A DNA stretch of 17,415 nt from JAZTZP01 sp045637525 (GTDB lineage Bacteria > Bacillota > Clostridia > UBA1381), in assembly GCA_045637525.1 (NCBI GenBank), contig JAZTZP010000061.1, positions 1 to 17,415 of the forward strand, read 5' to 3'. Shown here in pieces: positions 16,558 to 17,415 of this stretch. Each line of letters opens with the position of its first letter. Position 1 is the first letter of the stretch. The notes beneath the pieces are model-generated. The model did no database searches. It was given only the letters and a program-made list of their open reading frames with translations, and was not told the origin of the DNA. The translations under genes and the position numbers were made by a program.

Positions 16558-17088
16558 TTATTGATTAATAACGTTTATCTGACAGCTTTGCATGGTTAAA
16601 AGTGCCGCATCGTGAGCTTTTGGTGTAACGCCGGCACAGCAGCTTGCGTCGACAAAGACCGGAACTTCCGGGAAATGTGCTTTTAAAATCAACGCATTTG
16701 ATATTACGCAGATATCGGTACAAAGACCTATTAACTCAATCTGTATATCAGATACATCGTAAGCTTTGCTTAAAAGCTTTGGCAAGTCCACAGAACCGAA
16801 GGTTGTTTTCTCAACTTCTTTATATGTTTTTTTATGAAGTGCATATTGAATGCGTTCGTTTAGTTTCCAGCCGTCTGTGCCTTTTATACAATGGGGGACG
16901 GGAAGATTTTTGCCCTCATATGTATCTGAATAGTTTTCATAATGCGTATCATATGTAACAAATATGTCGCCGTCGAAGTTTTCGATTTTTTTTACTGCAT
17001 TGTCTATAACAGAAACTGCTTCTTTTGTGCCTAAAGCACCGTCAACAAAGTCTTTTTGCATATCTACTACTATTAATATTTTTTTCAT
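16558..17088 (-). CDS. pncA: Nicotinamidase-like cysteine hydrolase (isochorismatase superfamily)
   Basis: A 176-residue hydrolase. The catalytic triad is visible as Asp9 (VVDMQKDF), Lys94 (EKTTFGS) and Cys127 (GLCTDICV). Metal-ligand candidates are Asp47 and His49 (YDTHYENY) and His66 (LPVPHC). These, with the DFVDGALGTKEA opening, fit nicotinamidase, which turns nicotinamide into nicotinate and ammonia; a different amide substrate is possible within the superfamily. Its pairing with nadE supports a role in NAD salvage. The chosen ATG (17086-17088) has AAGGA seven to eight bases upstream. A TTG at 17113-17115 would add nine residues but has no ribosome site. Directly upstream lies the hairpin array. 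Confidence 0.82.
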   Translation of the reverse strand: MKKILIVVDMQKDFVDGALGTKEAVSVIDNAVKKIENFDGDIFVTYDTHYENYSDTYEGKNLPVPHCIKGTDGWKLNERIQYALHKKTYKEVEKTTFGSVDLPKLLSKAYDVSDIQIELIGLCTDICVISNALILKAHFPEVPVFVDASCCAGVTPKAHDAALLTMQSCQINVINQ

Positions 17089-17125
17089 GTTGCGTTCCTT
17101 TCTTGTTTTCGCCAAACGACGATAA

Positions 17126-17131
17126 ATTATA
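17126..17131 (-). promoter_or_regulatory. Possible -10 box for the NAD-salvage operon
   Basis: TATAAT on the minus strand, about 37 bases before the nicotinamidase-like start codon and just downstream of the hairpin array. No recognisable -35 element exists because the first hairpin occupies that region. If it is the real promoter, the array lies upstream of transcription; otherwise the array is transcribed as a leader. Confidence 0.3.
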
Positions 17132-17135
17132 ATAA

Positions 17136-17409
17136 CGATATGTCAGCCTGCGGCTGACTCGATATTTGCCTGACGGCAATCGATATGTTGGCTGAAGCCA
17201 ACTCGATATGTTCGCCTCCCGCGAACGTTAAGGTACAAAAGCTTTGCTTTTGTTTGATTAAATATTGAAAAAATGCATGGCATTTTTTCTTCCATAACGT
17301 TTGCGTAGCAAACATATCGCGCCGTAAGGCATATCGAGTGCGAAGCACATATCGAAAATCCCGCAGGGATTTATATCGAAGTTTAGCGACTTATTTAAGT
17401 CGCTAAACT
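17136..17409. repeat. Mirror-symmetric array of eleven short hairpins with CGATAT/ATATCG spacer boxes
   Basis: Eleven consecutive inverted repeats with short loops lie at 17142-17158, 17166-17179, 17187-17202, 17210-17226, 17235-17253, 17267-17289, 17299-17313, 17321-17330, 17338-17348, 17356-17372 and 17380-17409. Most stems are 5-10 bp and nearly all differ in sequence; the last is 14 bp and the 17321 stem only 3 bp. CGATAT boxes occur at 17136, 17160, 17181 and 17204, and the inverse ATATCG at 17314, 17331, 17349 and 17373. The left and right halves are thus inverted copies around an AT-rich centre near 17260. No convincing gene lies in it; the open frame across it is composed of the repeats. 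I do not know a named family for it. Confidence 0.85.
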
Positions 17410-17415
17410 ATAATT

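Noticed and set aside
16644..16958. Plus-strand open frame opposite the nicotinamidase-like gene
   Set aside because: The minus-strand gene has catalytic motifs and a ribosome site; this frame has neither.
17127..17348. Minus-strand open frame across the hairpin array as a gene
   Set aside because: It consists wholly of the repeated hairpins, has no ribosome site and has a low-complexity product.
17136..17409. CRISPR array
   Set aside because: The repeated elements are palindromes with different sequences and the only constant parts are 6-base boxes that flip orientation halfway. There are no constant repeats of 25-40 bases and no spacers of even length.
17136..17409. Integron cassette array (attC sites)
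   Set aside because: Hairpins are only 10-30 bases apart with no cassettes between them and no GTTRRRY-type core sites or integrase.

Overview
This window looks like a piece of an AT-rich, Gram-positive clostridial genome, probably from a gut or other polysaccharide-degrading anaerobe. The evidence is strong AGGAGG-type ribosome sites, a lipobox-bearing solute-binding protein of the LplA/DUF3502 type, S-layer-homology (SLH) proteins, and large secreted right-handed beta-helix proteins. The mix recalls pectin-degrading Clostridia such as Monoglobus, but that placement is inference only.

Layout. Positions 1-141 are the end of an insertion sequence whose transposase would read leftward out of the window. 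It has cut off the 5' part of an LplB-type sugar permease gene (142-551). From there to 13221 runs one tightly packed plus-strand unit: second permease (571-1461), solute-binding lipoprotein (1490-2914), two paralogous secreted beta-helix proteins (2938-5337 and 5343-8537), an SLH protein with C-terminal SLH repeats (8557-10278), and a 975-residue protein with N-terminal SLH repeats (10294-13221). A hairpin with an 11-bp perfect stem follows (13263-13303). No transport ATPase is present, as is usual for this transporter class, which shares an ATPase encoded elsewhere. The likely theme is capture, trimming and import of a complex glycan, with proteins held at the cell wall through SLH repeats.

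Positions 13222-15707 are a decayed zone: a broken alpha-L-rhamnosidase-like piece, one intact GH125 exo-alpha-1,6-mannosidase (13976-15253), a GH3 beta-glucosidase N-terminus with an internal stop, a splinter that reads like an AAA/DUF4143-type ATPase, and then a second copy of the same insertion-sequence end (15659-15707). The two ends lie in the same orientation about 15.5 kb apart.

From 15787 to 17088, on the minus strand, lies a two-gene NAD-salvage operon: a nicotinamidase-like hydrolase followed by ammonia-dependent NAD synthetase. Immediately upstream of it (17136-17409) is the most unusual object in the window: eleven consecutive short hairpins with different stems, separated in part by CGATAT boxes, four in one orientation and four inverted. 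The whole array is therefore a mirror-symmetric structure, with base-paired substitutions between matching arms. I do not recognise it as any named element.
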